DNA from: Takakia lepidozioides
Taxonomy: Eukaryota > Streptophyta > Takakiopsida > Takakiales > Takakiaceae
Direction of reading: 5' to 3'
Length of the DNA: 64,000 nt
Assembly (NCBI GenBank): GCA_030704615.1
Contig: CM060733.1
Span: 63,118,001 to 63,182,000, forward strand
The translations under genes and the position numbers were made by a program. This document shows, one piece after another, positions 22,630-32,642 of this stretch (positions are counted from its first letter, which is position 1; each line of letters starts with the position of its first letter). The notes beneath the pieces were generated by a model, which did not search any database, was not told the DNA's origin, and worked only from the letters and a program-made list of their open reading frames with translations.

Positions 22630-23370
22630 ATGTTGCCTCCACCTAGCCTGTCTGGCAAGGATGCAAGTGCTGCGTCGGACATGGCGGGACGTGGGAATGC
22701 AAATCCTGACACGGCAAGGCCTTCGTATACTGTGAGCGCGCGTAGTGGCTTCTCAGAACGGTGTGACATCGGGTTCTTGGTCATTCAACATTTACAGAAT
22801 GTGCTGGATGGAGGCACGATGGAGCGCACGGAGAGGTAAAGGCTGAAAGCGTTCATTAAGGTTGTGAACTACAATTATATCATGCCAAACCAATTTTTCA
22901 GTACGCAGATGGTGTCATGAGAGATTCTGCGATTTGCGCATAGGTGGACTTAATTTTGATGTTGACTTGAAGGCAAATGTGACACCAGTGAAACTGGAAA
23001 CTACAGGTAAGATGATGGCGTGCTACATCGCGACATAAACCTGCATTTGACATTCAGGCTTAGGATTCATGCAATTTGGTGCTACTCAGGCCTGCACAGT
23101 TCCAGAGCAGAAGTGGGAGCCCATCCCAGGGATGGGGACCTCGTAAGTGCTTCTTCATTTTGTACTCACCTTGTTTTTGCATCGCACTTGTGCTACAAGG
23201 GGCAGAGCCATTCATTTGGCTGGAGGTTCAATTCCTCTACAAGTGAGCTATTCCTGTGTCACTACAATCAGTTAGATGTGTTTGTGGTGGTTGCTGGATT
23301 TGAGGCTCTGGGGTGTCTTGCCAAGTGCTTGCAGGGATCAACGTTAATGTGGACGGGGCAGTACATGTAG
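22630..23370 (+). CDS. Unknown four-exon gene, 169 residues
   Basis: Exons 22630-22835, 22909-23006, 23064-23142 and 23244-23370, with GT..AG borders (GTAAAG, GTAAGA, GTAAGT donors) and phases that match at all three joins. There are no internal stops; it ends in TAG. Exon 1 reads GFSERCDIGFLVIQHLQNVL, exon 2 IGGLNFDVDLKANVTPVKLE, exon 3 GFMQFGATQACTVPEQKWEP, exon 4 NQLDVFVVVAGFEALGCLAK. I do not recognise a family. No signal peptide; one moderately hydrophobic stretch lies in exon 4. The start ATG is the first of the open frame and an upstream exon is possible. Matching phases make a real or recently real gene likely; it could still belong to a mobile element. Confidence 0.6.
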
Positions 23371-23770
23371 CATAAAAGCTCATTCACTGGTGAAGAAGAC
23401 CATGTGCGAACATATGTCATGCTATTGCTTCGAGAGTGCTGTTGTTGGGCAGGTGGGAGAATGGAACAACGGTGAGAAGGAAAGCAAGGGAAGCACAAAA
23501 AGGTGTCGTTCGGTCCTGCTCCTTTGGAGACACCCCCCATTCCACTGGTCTTTGTTTCTGGAAAGCATGCAGATGGGCCAGAAAATGCATGCACACATTC
23601 ACGTCTACTTCCCGTACATGAAGACGATCCTCTCCTCACATGTCAGAAACAATATGGGCAGAACAAAAAAAGGTTTGTTCACAAGACAGTCAGTGACCAC
23701 ATACCCATACATTATCGATACTATTAACTGTCTCGCCCTTGCTTATAAGCAGGACTGTACAAAATGGGTT
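23371..23770. other. No supportable gene; intergenic
   Basis: Lies between the four-exon gene and the 3' end of the CACTA coding region. One end of the CACTA transposon should fall near here, but I could not find a convincing CACTA/G terminal repeat. Confidence 0.4.
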
Positions 23771-24790
23771 CTAAGGACAGTAAGAGTCCTTAGCATAGCT
23801 CTCGTCTATGAGCTGCTGGCTTAATGGACACTGAGATTCAGCTGGGCTCACTATCCATATCCAAATAATCTTCCCCTTCACTACCCACGTCTGCAATTTG
23901 GCGGTAATTACCAACCCTGGAATGTCTTCCTCATTAAAGGTAACTGCTCCTTCCAAAGAGACTGGTTCAGCCGTATCTGGTAGATTTTGTGGTTCCCTCA
24001 GACCCTCGTGGTCGGCATTCTCCCCTAGGTCCAGATCATGGACGTCGGCAATGACTCGTTTGGCCCGGGGGTCCTTGTGAAGAACCACCTTCCATCCCGG
24101 CGCATGGATGTCATCTGAAAAGAAAACTTGCTCAACTTGCGATGGGAAGATGAATGGCTCTTCATCTTGTGGTAGCATTTTTCTGAAATCAGCAAGGAGG
24201 AACCCGTACTCATCCCGTTTCATGGTGGCATTCTCTCCTACCATATTGGCTTTTACCCAAGAACAACGGAATAGAATTGGCTTCACAAGACCATAGTCTA
24301 GTTTAAGGATCTCTTTGATTACTCCTACATATTGCACATGGCATGAAATTGGATTCCGATCTCGTGCACAGCTCCTACTCTCTTGTTCAAAAAATGATGC
24401 CACTCCGCTGTCATAAGTCACCAGGAGGCTGGTGTTGGCATCGTCCACTCTATAGTGATTGCCATATGCTTTCATTGACCGGTACGAAGTGGCAATCAGC
24501 CCTGGGGGGAATGACAGACTCACCATGCCCTCATCTGGGTCCTCGTTCTCTGATGCGTACACTGCAATTGCAGATCTGACCCACACTGTAAAGGGCTGCA
24601 GCTCCTCCATTGTTGTCGGGTACTCCACCGGGGATCTGCGCCTACGACCGCCCCTCCGCCATGCTTTTGCAAAAGCTCTCCGTTCCGTTTTCAGGCGGAC
24701 CTTCTCCGCTGCGTATTTTCTGGCAAAAACCAAATAGAAGCTGCAACTCAGTCCCCCTGACCAACACCGTACTGTACATGCATGCCACAT
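23771..24790 (-). CDS. CACTA transposon protein, DUF4216 region
   Basis: C-terminal part of the plant CACTA Tnp2-type protein. After a basic stretch (RRGGRRRRSP) it reads LLVTYDSGVASFFEQESRSC, VQYVGVIKEILKLDYGLVKP, LFRCSWVKANMVGENATMKR and VEQVFFSDDIHAPGWKVVLH. This is the DUF4216 pattern of Y-G-x-I-x-x-I-x-x-L-x-Y, W-...-D and Q-V-F-Y-x-x-D. It follows the DUF4218 piece in the usual order. The ORF is long and uninterrupted (339 residues). The role of the domain in transposition is not known. Confidence 0.85.
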   Translation of the reverse strand: MWHACTVRCWSGGLSCSFYLVFARKYAAEKVRLKTERRAFAKAWRRGGRRRRSPVEYPTTMEELQPFTVWVRSAIAVYASENEDPDEGMVSLSFPPGLIATSYRSMKAYGNHYRVDDANTSLLVTYDSGVASFFEQESRSCARDRNPISCHVQYVGVIKEILKLDYGLVKPILFRCSWVKANMVGENATMKRDEYGFLLADFRKMLPQDEEPFIFPSQVEQVFFSDDIHAPGWKVVLHKDPRAKRVIADVHDLDLGENADHEGLREPQNLPDTAEPVSLEGAVTFNEEDIPGLVITAKLQTWVVKGKIIWIWIVSPAESQCPLSQQLIDESYAKDSYCP

Positions 24791-25006
24791 GTAGAGTGTG
24801 TCCTTTCAAGCACATTGTAGTGATGCAGCCTACTTCATGATCACTTGCAAGCAACAACACCAACTACAAAACACCCTCTGTTGTCGTCTGAAGCACCCTG
24901 TTAGTACACGATCCCACTCCCATAGTGGCCGGAATGACTTGTGACAATATATATGTAATTCATGCATACAAAGACCATTAAGAATAGCACAGGAGGGATG
25001 TAAAGT

Positions 25007-25474
25007 TTACACCCACTGTCTCCATGGTGTCATGGTTGTTGTGTTGTTCAGCACATAATCATGTGCCACATCCCGAAGGCGCGGGCTCATGGCACGCTTT
25101 GTTCCACCACCTTCTAGGACCTCGCCTACAACTCCTTCTTCCTCGTTCTCGTCCCACACCCGTCGTTGTATTGCATCAAATGAAGACATATACTCTGTCA
25201 TGAAGCCCAGGGCTTCGTCGCGGATGTAGCCCTCCGCCATACTCCCCTCTGGCCGTGCCATGTTGCGTACATACCCCTTCAGATCCTTCATGTACCTCTC
25301 CATGGGGTACATCCAACGGCTGGCTACGGGCCCACACACATGCAGCTCCTCTACAAGTTGCACTAGCAAGTGCGTCATGACATCAAAGAATGATGAAGGG
25401 AATTCTTTTTCCAGCAAACATAGGGTCACAGCCACATCCTCATGCAGCGATGTAATGTCCCTCGGATCCCACAC
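25007..25474 (-). CDS. CACTA transposon protein, DUF4218 region
   Basis: Reads DVAVTLCLLEKEFPSSFFDV, MTHLLVQLVEELHVCGPVAS and MYPMERYMKDLKGYVRNMAR. The motif run PPSFFDxMxHLxxHLxxE...GPVxxRWMYPxERxMxxLKxxVRN is diagnostic for DUF4218 of CACTA transposases. It is separated from the upstream exon by a single in-frame TAG at 25472-25474; otherwise the frame continues. Confidence 0.9.
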   Translation of the reverse strand: MWDPRDITSLHEDVAVTLCLLEKEFPSSFFDVMTHLLVQLVEELHVCGPVASRWMYPMERYMKDLKGYVRNMARPEGSMAEGYIRDEALGFMTEYMSSFDAIQRRVWDENEEEGVVGEVLEGGGTKRAMSPRLRDVAHDYVLNNTTTMTPWRQWV

Positions 25475-25915
25475 CTACGCACAAATCTTCCTAAACACTC
25501 GACTTACACGCATTATGGCTGTTCGAGGACCCGACGCCATCGTACCCCGAATGCACACTGGCAAAATCTGCTGCATCATCACGTGTAGATCATGTGACTT
25601 CATCCCCAACCATTTCTTGTTTATGGCATGCTTTTGGAAAGCACCCGAGAATCCGGTTGGCACTTTCATGGCTCCCAATGTCTTCAAAAATTCCTCTTGC
25701 TCTGATTTGGTCAGGACGTATGATGCTGCTGGCATGAGCACTTTGCTTGGTCTATTTGGATCAGGCCTTAGCCACAGATGTGACCGTATCCCTTCAATCT
25801 CCATGTCCTTTCGTACGTTTATCGTATCCTTCTCCCCAAAGATAGTCTTCAGAATGTTCTCGCAGAAGTTCTTCTCACAATGCATGGGGTCCAGGAGGTA
25901 CCGCTGCAAGAGGTT
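25475..25915 (-). CDS. CACTA transposase, middle exon
   Basis: Starts at an AG acceptor with NLLQRYLLDPMHCEKNFCEN, the conserved block that follows the PYW motif of CACTA Tnp2 (usually DxMHxEKNVxxNI). It continues to SHDLHVMMQQILPVCIRGTM and FRKICA. The single TAG at its end is the only break into the DUF4218 piece. The intron 25916-26178 (263 bp) joins it in phase to the upstream exon. Confidence 0.87.
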   Translation of the reverse strand, partial: NLLQRYLLDPMHCEKNFCENILKTIFGEKDTINVRKDMEIEGIRSHLWLRPDPNRPSKVLMPAASYVLTKSEQEEFLKTLGAMKVPTGFSGAFQKHAINKKWLGMKSHDLHVMMQQILPVCIRGTMASGPRTAIMRVSRVFRKICA

Positions 25916-26178
25916 CTGAAATGCCAAATGTCCTCCCATGAGACCAAGTTCTATGGGCAAAAATAGTAGAATATGGGGCAGAAGTTGTCCATGTTACTAC
26001 ATTCTGCTTTCAACAACTGCACGATCCTCTACACAGTGAGGTGTACGACTTCAACATCTACTGCATAGTAGTTACATTGACTTAGGAGTTGGTGGAAGGA
26101 CTCCTGACAGTAAAGGTAATTCCAGGAAGCACAATGTGAAAGAAAGTGAGTGAATGGGGGGGGGGGGGATTCATGCAC

Positions 26179-27360
26179 CTTCCAGTATGGCAAATCCCAA
26201 AGGATTGTCCGGCGCTTCACCCCGTGCGACATGGCTGGATCCGCACTACTTCCTTCTCTCCCTCCAATCTCCATGAACGCCTCTTTCTCCTTTGCAAATT
26301 GCAATGTCTCCTCCGGTGTCACAGCATTTGGTGTCATTCTCTTTTCAACACATCCATTGAAGTGTCGGCCTGCTCGTCGGTAGGGGTGGTTTCTTGCAAG
26401 GTAACGTCGATGCCCCATGTATATTGTCTTCCCTAATGGCTTTGAGTGCCGTGAATCCACATAGGGCCCACAAATGGGGCACCCTTTGTAGCCCTTCGTC
26501 TTGCAACCCGCAACAAGGCCATATGCGGGGAAATCGTGGATTGACCACATGAGTATGGCACGGAGGGTGAAACTCCGTTGCCCTACTGGTTTCAAAATGT
26601 CGTAAGCTTCAACTCCAATCCATAGGTCCTGTAGCTCTTCAATCAATGGTTGCAAATACACATCTATGTTTGCATTTGTCACGGACTCCTTGCCTGGAAT
26701 CAAGAGAGACAACATGACAAAGAATTTCTTTGTTGTCAACCATGGTGGCAGGTTGTATGCCACCAACTGCACGGGCCATGTGGACCATGTGCAACTCTTT
26801 GATCCGTATGGATTTACTCCATCTGTAGATACACCCAATCGCACATTGCGTGGGTCCTCGGCGAAATCGAGCCAAGTTGCATCTATATGCTTCCATGCAA
26901 GGGAATCTGGGACATGCCTTACCAAACCATCGTTTGAGGCATTCCTGGAATGCCAAGTCATGAGCTCACTAATGGTCTTGCATTTGTACATTCGTAATAG
27001 ACGGGGGATAAGGGGAAAGTGCCTCAACACCTTGGCTGGCTGTTGTAACCTGCCCACATCATGGTATCGGGCTGCACCGCATTTGGGGCACTCCATAGCG
27101 TCCTTGTACTCTCTTCTGAAAAGTACATGTCCTTTTGGACATGCATGTATTTTCACGTAGTTGAGGCCGAGCTTCCCAATCATTTTGTTGGCCATGTGAC
27201 AGCTTTTTGGCATTTCATTTGGTTGTGGAAGCAAGTTCAGCCGAAGCAAAGAGAACAACTCGTCCACAAAATGGTCTGACACACCGTGGGTTGTGCACAG
27301 GTTCATCAACAGCATGCTGGCAGCAAGCTTTGTGGATTTGCATCCCTCGTACAGTGGCAC
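26179..27360 (-). CDS. CACTA (En/Spm) transposase catalytic region
   Basis: Tnp2-type transposase (Transposase_21 family), which cuts and moves the element. Visible are LMNLCTTHGVSDHFVDELFS, an ACPKGHVLFRREYKDAMECPKCG zinc-binding block, LGVSTDGVNPYG (an Asp of the DDE set), WPVQLVAYNLPPWLTTKKFF, MLSLLIPGKE, MWSIHDFPAYGLVAG and GCPICG. It ends at DLPYWK, where a GTGCAT donor starts the 263-bp intron; the open frame past it (to 26029) is intron. About 390 residues without a stop. With its four companion pieces this is a nearly whole transposase gene. Confidence 0.95.
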
Positions 27361-27522
27361 ACATACTTCTTATAGTGTCATGTGTGCAGAATTCTCATTT
27401 CCATCTCCACCTCCTTCCACGCCTTCCCCCACGTGAATGCCTTCATTTCCTGCGTCATCACCATCCCCAGTTGTCGTAGCGCCGTCCCCCTCTTCAGCAT
27501 CGTCCATGATGTGGAATGCTTC

Positions 27523-27927
27523 CTACAACATTCGAGTAATCTCCACCCCTCCGTCCATGCCTGGTTCCTGTCCTGCGCCCATGACATAGTCCTCGTCTGG
27601 CCTGTCTGTATGGCTCCCTCGGGGGTGTGCATTGTCCAATTGTGCCCACTCCTCATCGTCTTCGTCTGCAGGTCCATCTCCAATCCACACCCGAAATGCT
27701 TCATGTCTTTTGTGGTGAAGGAGATGTGTGCGCACACCGTCCTCAGATCTACTTGTAGTGCCCAAACAACGTTCACATGGGCATGGCATCCTTGAAAGCC
27801 CAAGGGCTCGGGCACGTGCCACTTCTCTTTCCCACAACCTGTCATCCCGGTTGTTCTGTCTACAGGGGTGATTAATTGGAAGTCCTCCGCATGGGCGAGG
27901 GGAACTCATTTTTGTTGGGGAACTCAA
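27523..27927 (-). CDS. CACTA transposase-associated N-terminal domain
   Basis: Reads ALGLSRMPCPCERCLGTTSR and VRTHLLHHKRHEAFRVWIGDG. The pattern C-P-C-x2-C...V..HL...F...Y/W is the plant transposase-associated domain that normally starts CACTA Tnp2 proteins. An acidic tail (DGPADEDDEEWAQLDNAH) follows. Frame differs from the catalytic region at 27360, so an intron or a small indel separates them (27361-27522). Start is the ATG at 27927. Confidence 0.85.
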   Translation of the reverse strand: MSSPTKMSSPRPCGGLPINHPCRQNNRDDRLWEREVARARALGLSRMPCPCERCLGTTSRSEDGVRTHLLHHKRHEAFRVWIGDGPADEDDEEWAQLDNAHPRGSHTDRPDEDYVMGAGQEPGMDGGVEITRML

Positions 27928-27995
27928 GACAGACAGGAGAGAGAAGTGGGTCTATGGGCATATCAGAATTACAAGAGCACACCAAAAGACTGGAG

Positions 27996-29228
27996 TCTTC
28001 CTAGTCAAAGGGGGTTCGAGGTGAACCCTTGCGCAAGGAGATGCCAAAGGCGGCATCATGAGCGATCGCAAGCAATGTTGTGCAGTAAGGCGATTCGATC
28101 CTCGGGGAGGATCATTCCTTGGCCTTGAAGTAGGCCAAGAAGAGTGCACTGGGAGGAGCTTGAGAGGCTCCACCCCTGGCCTGGACTTAGAGGAAGTCGG
28201 CCGAACTAGCTAGTGGAGAGTATAGTCAAGTGTGGAGTTTGGTTCTTCGCCATGAGATGCCATGGTACGGAAACAAACTCCTTGATGTGGGACGCCACAA
28301 CTTGGATGTTCGTTTCTACAAAATGGACAAGTCGATGAGGGACATCGACTCCCTGTTGGTAGGGGTGTGTGTCGCAGCCCTTTGCCTTGAGGGCAGGGGG
28401 GTCGGGACACATGAGGGGCTGCCCCTGTGGTGGGGGCAGTGGCAGCGATAGGTACGGGGGGCTGAAGCACCCTTGGGTGCCCAAAGCACTCAAGGAGGCG
28501 GAGGTGCTCACTAGGTGGAGCCCCGCACACCGGGATGCGGTGGGGGTGGCTTCATAAAGGGGTGGTGGTAGCTTAGTGGGACTTAGTGGGGGTGGCATAG
28601 GACTCACCATGGGGGCGGAGACCTCGTGATGGGAGTCGTGGGAGTCTTGGGACTCAACATGGTCCATAGGGGCCGTGGTGAGTGGGCCAAGACTCACCGC
28701 GACTCATCACCGAGAGTCGAGGGTTTTCGTGGTGGTTCGCCATAAAATGGCATGGCTGGTTGTGAAACCCCCGTGGACAGCTACAGAAGTATATATAGGG
28801 AGTAGTAACCCCGAGAATGGTGCAAGCCCGTTGGTGACCAAAAACTAGTGAGTAAGCGAGCGAGCCGGAAAGCGACCAAAGAGTGCGGAGCTGTTCCGGA
28901 CTGCCAACTACCAAAGGGAATTCCCGCTGGGCCCAAATCGGTGGAGGGTTCTTTGAGAGATCAAATGGGGACCGTTATGCCCCGGTGAGCAGCCGAAGAT
29001 CCAAGTTGGTCGGGCGGCCAGGTTGGGAGTTAGGCGCGCGCATCAAAACGAGTAACTATGACTTGAAGGGGAGCTTACCGAAGTGAGGTGTGCGACAATG
29101 ACGAGTCTGAAATGACGAGCACCAGAATGTAACCTCTGAAGACATCCCTCCGGCAAATGGCAAAAGTGGATGGCAGTTAGGTTTTCATCCCTCCCTCTCA
29201 ACGAATGACAAATCAACCAAAAACGTAG
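27996..29228 (+). repeat. 5' LTR of chromovirus, truncated at its left end
   Basis: Matches 33140-34289 from CTTCCTAGTC to AACCAAAAACGTA. Compared with the 3' LTR it lacks the first 500 bases (the TGCATGCTTAG start), so the element's 5' end was cut off near the CACTA copy. It keeps a stretch of about 80 bases with a TATA box that the 3' copy has lost. It is followed at once by protease sequence: no PBS or gag is present. Confidence 0.85.
28790..28797 (+). promoter_or_regulatory. TATA box in the 5' LTR
   Basis: TATATATA, flanked by AGAAG and GGGAG, lies in the U3-like part of the LTR and is a good candidate for its RNA polymerase II promoter. Transcription would start around 28820-28830. The region is deleted in the 3' LTR. 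Confidence 0.5.
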
Positions 29229-29286
29229 GCAACTACTCTTGTGAGTTGTATCAGGAAACTGGCCCCCTACGTAAAGGGAGTCAGTA

Positions 29287-29676
29287 TTGTTCGTGAGTGG
29301 GAAAATTTCCGGAACTAACGTGTCGTTGTTGGTGGACACAGGAGCGTCGCACTCCTTCATGACACCGGCAACGGCACAAAAGTTGGGACTCCCGACAAGT
29401 GATGTGGGGGCCTCTATTGAGGTGCGTTCTGCCAAAGGAGAACCACAATTGGCGACGAGGTTGGCGTTCGATGTTCCTCTTCAGCTCGGGAGTTGGGAGG
29501 GACATAAGAACTTCACCATTTGCAAGATCGATGGAGTGGATCTCATTTTGGGAATGACATTTTTGAGCAAATCTGGAGCGGTCATAGATGGCCGCAAGAA
29601 AATAGTCACGCTACCGTGTGGGAATGGTGGCGAAGTTTTAAGAGTGTCGGAAACGCCCAACCCAGTGGGAGGGTGA
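29287..29676 (+). pseudogene. Chromovirus aspartic protease
   Basis: Reads GTNVSLLVDTGASHSFMTPA, with the retropepsin active site D-T-G-A, then LGLPTSDVGASIEVRSAKGE and GVDLILGMTFLSKSGAVIDG (the I/V-L-G-M second motif). Retropepsin cuts the Gag-Pol polyprotein. The domain looks complete. It follows the LTR directly, so gag and the primer-binding region were deleted. It ends in a stop about 10 bases before the next pol frame. Confidence 0.88.
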
Positions 29677-29685
29677 ATAAACCTG

Positions 29686-30168
29686 TTGTCAGCAAAGGAG
29701 TGGGCCGTGGAGGAGCCACACGAGCCCCAATTTTTGCTTTACGTAAGACAAGTGAAGGGAAAAGGCGATAGGGAGCCGAGCCCAGATGGGATCAAGGGGA
29801 TTTTGGAGAAATACCAGGATGTGATGCCGGAGGATTTACCAAGCGGCTTGCCACCGCGAAGAGGAGTTGACCACAAGATTGAGGTGATACCGGGATCGGA
29901 GCCACCTGCCAAGGCACCCTACCGGTTGAGCCACAGAGAGTTGGTCAAGCTGAAGAGTCAGCTCAAGGATCTAATGTCAAAGGGGTACATCTGGCCGAGT
30001 AAGTCACCTTACGGAGGCCCGGTGCTATTCGCAGACAAGAAGGATAGGACGCTGCGGATGTGTGTCGATTACAGGGCTCTAAATAAGGTGACTATAAAAA
30101 ACCGGTACCCATTGCCAAGGATCGACGACCTCTTTGATCGGTTGGCAGGAGCGAAGTATTTCAGCTAG
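29686..30168 (+). pseudogene. Chromovirus reverse transcriptase, N-terminal part
   Basis: Reads [60 protein letters not shown] and [20 protein letters not shown], the classic chromovirus RT start. It is stopped by a TAG at 30166-30168, immediately before the IDLRSGYHQI motif. A second stop (TGA) follows that motif. Confidence 0.92.
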
Positions 30169-30201
30169 ATCGATTTGCGCTCCGGCTACCATCAAATTTG
30201 A

Positions 30202-30510
30202 GTGGCAGAAGGAGACGAGGAGAAGACCGCGTGCAGGACAAGGTATGGTTCATATGAGTTCTTGGTGATGCCTTTTGGGCTCACCAACGCACCCACGACC
30301 TTTAGCACGCTAATGAACAGCCTTTTCCAGGAGTGGTTGGATGACTTTGTGATCGTGTACATCGACGACATCTTGGTGTACTCGAAAACAAAGGAAGAGC
30401 ACCCGGGCACCTCCAAAGGGTGTTCCAAAAATTGCGGGAAGGGAAGCTGTATGCCAAAGCTTCAAAGTGCGAATTCAGGGTCACAAAAGTGGAGTTCCTG
30501 GGGCATGTGA
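30202..30510 (+). pseudogene. Chromovirus RT, catalytic palm part
   Basis: Reads [20 protein letters not shown] and [20 protein letters not shown], so the YIDD active site is intact. The frame shifts just after this (about 30400-30420) and continues in the ORF starting at 30420. Two stops separate it from the part upstream. Confidence 0.92.
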
Positions 30511-31622
30511 TTACACAGGATGGGATCAAAATGGATGACAGAAAGGTGAGGGCGATCTTGGACTGGGAGCCTCTGACTTTGGTCCCGGGAGTGCGATCTT
30601 TCCTAGGACTCGCCTCCTATTACCGGAAGTATGTGAGAAATTTCGCCAAGATCGCGGGGCCGCTGTTAGACCTCTTGTGTAAATCCAAGGTCTGGGTATG
30701 GAACACCTTTTGTGGCCAAGTTTTTGCCGAGTTGAAGCAGCGGATGGCGGAAGCTCCAGTCCTCAAAATTCCGGAGTTCGACCGTCCATTTGAGATCCAT
30801 ACAGATGCGTCGGACTTCGCAATTGGGGGTGTACTCATGCAGGATGGACGTCCAGTGGCTTACGAAAGCAAGAAACTGAATGAAGTGGAGCGATGGTGGC
30901 CTACGCACGAGAAAGAAATGAAGGCGGTGGTGCATTGCCTTGAGCTTTGGCGCCACTATATTGGTTCCAACCCGGTGAAGGTGTTCACGAACAATGTCAC
31001 GGCGAAGTATTTTGCCACACAACCTAAGTTGTCCCCAAAACAACTTAGGTGGCAAGACACTTTGGCAGTGTTCGACGTGGATATCCAGTATAAACCGGGA
31101 CGGGACAATGTGGTGGCCGATGCTTTAAATAGAAAGCAGCAGCTCATGATGGTGTACAGGGGCGAGACGGCGTTCCAAAGGAAGATCCGGAAGGCTTACC
31201 GAAAGGATGAGATGACGAAGTCCGTGATGCGGGACTTGAGGATGGGGGTTAAATCACAGTTGCACTTGCAAAATGGACTGCTCCGGTACAAGCAAAAGCG
31301 TCTCTACGTGCCGAAGGGAGGGATCAGAGATAGTCTCTTAAGAGAATGTCATGATGGTCCGCTTGCGGGCCATGGTGGAGCCAAGCGCACCGCGACACTC
31401 TTAAAGAAAGAGTATTTCTGGCCCAAACTGAGGGAGGAGGCCAAGGAGTATGTCAAGACATGCACCACATGCCAACAAAACTGGAGCGAGTACAAAAAGC
31501 AAGCGGGGCTGTTACAACCCTTGCCGATTCCAGAGGGGTCTTTGGGAAAGTGTCTCGATGGATTTCATGACTGTTATGTCGTTGTGAAAAAGATTCGATG
31601 CAATCATGGTGGTGGTGGATAG
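30420..31622 (+). pseudogene. Chromovirus RT end, RNase H and integrase zinc finger
   Basis: Starts with the RT thumb ([40 protein letters not shown]). RNase H follows (FEIHTDASDFAIGGVLMQDG, THEKEMKAVVHCLELWRHYI, VADALNRK). Then comes the HHCC finger of integrase (CHDGPLAGHGGAKRTATLLK, EYVKTCTTCQQNW). At its end the conserved W-x-S-M-D-F-M part is in another frame, with a TGA, so integrase is split here. Confidence 0.94.
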
Positions 31623-32202
31623 GTTCAGTAAAATGGGCCATTTCATCCCCACCAAGGAGAGGCAACGGCGCAGGTTTTACTTCGCCCACGTCTTCAAGCA
31701 TCATGGACTCCCGAAGGATATTGTCTCGGACCGCGGTCCAAAGTTTACAAGTAAGTTTTGGAGGGCACTTTGGAAGAAAATAGGGACGAGGCTCAAAATG
31801 AGCACCGCCTTCCGACCTACGACGGACGGCCAAACGGAAAGGGTGAATTCCGTGGTGAAGCAGATCTTGCGGAATTACGTGTCGGCAGACCAATCGGACT
31901 GGGTGGAGCACTTGGATGTGGCAGAGTTCTGTTATAATAACACAAAACATTCCGCAATGGGAGTTTCCCCCTTCGTATTGGTTTATGGAAAAGCACCTCT
32001 GGTGCCGACAAGTTGGGCCGCCCAAGACGTTGAGGAACCGGCAGCAGCGGCAGTGCTGGAAGAACGCGAGCGTTTGTTGAAGCTCGTAAAGTACAACATT
32101 GCCAAAGCTAGGAAACAGTATGAACGAGAGGCAAATCGGAAGCGGAGGGAGGTTAAGTTTGAGGCAAGCACGGAGGTCTGGTTGAACATCAAGAATTTTT
32201 GA
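31606..32202 (+). pseudogene. Chromovirus integrase catalytic core
   Basis: Reads MVVVDRFSKMGHFIPTKERQ, KDIVSDRGPKFTSKFWRALW (second Asp), TAFRPTTDGQTERVN (Glu) and WVEHLDVAEFCYNNTKHSAM. The first Asp sits in the preceding frame at about 31560. The tail has REANRKRREVKFEASTEVWL before a TGA. It is collinear with the rest of pol. Confidence 0.93.
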
Positions 32203-32214
32203 CTACCTCCGGAA

Positions 32215-32451
32215 GTGAGTCCAAAGTTCGTACCTCCGTATGCGGGACCCTTTCGCATCCGGAAGGTTATGAATGAGGATGTGTATGAATTGGAGCTGCC
32301 GACAAACAGCAAGGTGCATCCGGTATTCCACATCTCCCTTTTGAAGCCTTACTTCAAAGATGAAGCGCGTCCGAATCGGCATCAAGTGTTGCGTCCACCA
32401 CCTATGCTGTTAGATCATGAAAATGAACCTAAGTACGAGGGCAGTGTTTAG
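32215..32451 (+). pseudogene. Chromovirus integrase C-terminal (GPF/Y-like) region
   Basis: Reads PKFVPPYAGPFRIRKVMNED, VYELELPTNSKVHPVFHISL and LKPYFKD: the YxGPFxI...Y.LELP.....HPVFHVSxLKPY block conserved in chromoviruses after the integrase core. It ends in a TAG at 32449, just before the chromodomain. Confidence 0.9.
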
Positions 32452-32476
32452 GTCGAGGCGGTTCAAGAATTGAGAA

Positions 32477-32608
32477 ATGGAGTATCTCGTGAAATGGAAG
32501 GGCTATCATCATGTGGAGGCATCTTGGGTGCGTGCCTCAGAAATGGAAAACGCATCCGAGGTGATTGCAGCTTTCGAAGGGCGACCTCAAAAGCGGAAGA
32601 AGCGTTGA
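32477..32608 (+). pseudogene. Chromodomain of the integrase
   Basis: Reads MEYLVKWKGYHHVEASWVRA, then a short acidic helix and RPQKRKKR before the TGA. The Y-L-V-K-W-K-G-Y...E-x-S-W-V pattern is the chromodomain core with its aromatic cage positions (Y, W). In chromoviruses this domain steers integration to marked chromatin. A small frameshift near 32470 separates it from the upstream frame. It defines the element as a chromovirus. Confidence 0.93.
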
Positions 32609-32628
32609 TGGGGACATCAACCTTGGAG

Positions 32629-32642
32629 CGTGGGGGAGGAAA
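32629..32642 (+). promoter_or_regulatory. Polypurine tract
   Basis: GTGGGGGAGGAAA lies immediately before TGCATGCTTAG, the inferred start of the 3' LTR. Its position and purine content fit the plus-strand primer of reverse transcription. Confidence 0.75.

Noticed and set aside
23398-23824. Plus-strand ORF of 144 residues downstream of the four-exon gene
   Set aside because: Overlaps the end of the CACTA coding region in antisense, has competing ORFs in all frames and no recognisable motif.
26029-26178. C-terminal 50 residues of the CACTA transposase ORF
   Set aside because: Follows a good GTGCAT donor after DLPYWK. The conserved sequence continues at the 25915 acceptor in phase, so this part is intron read-through.
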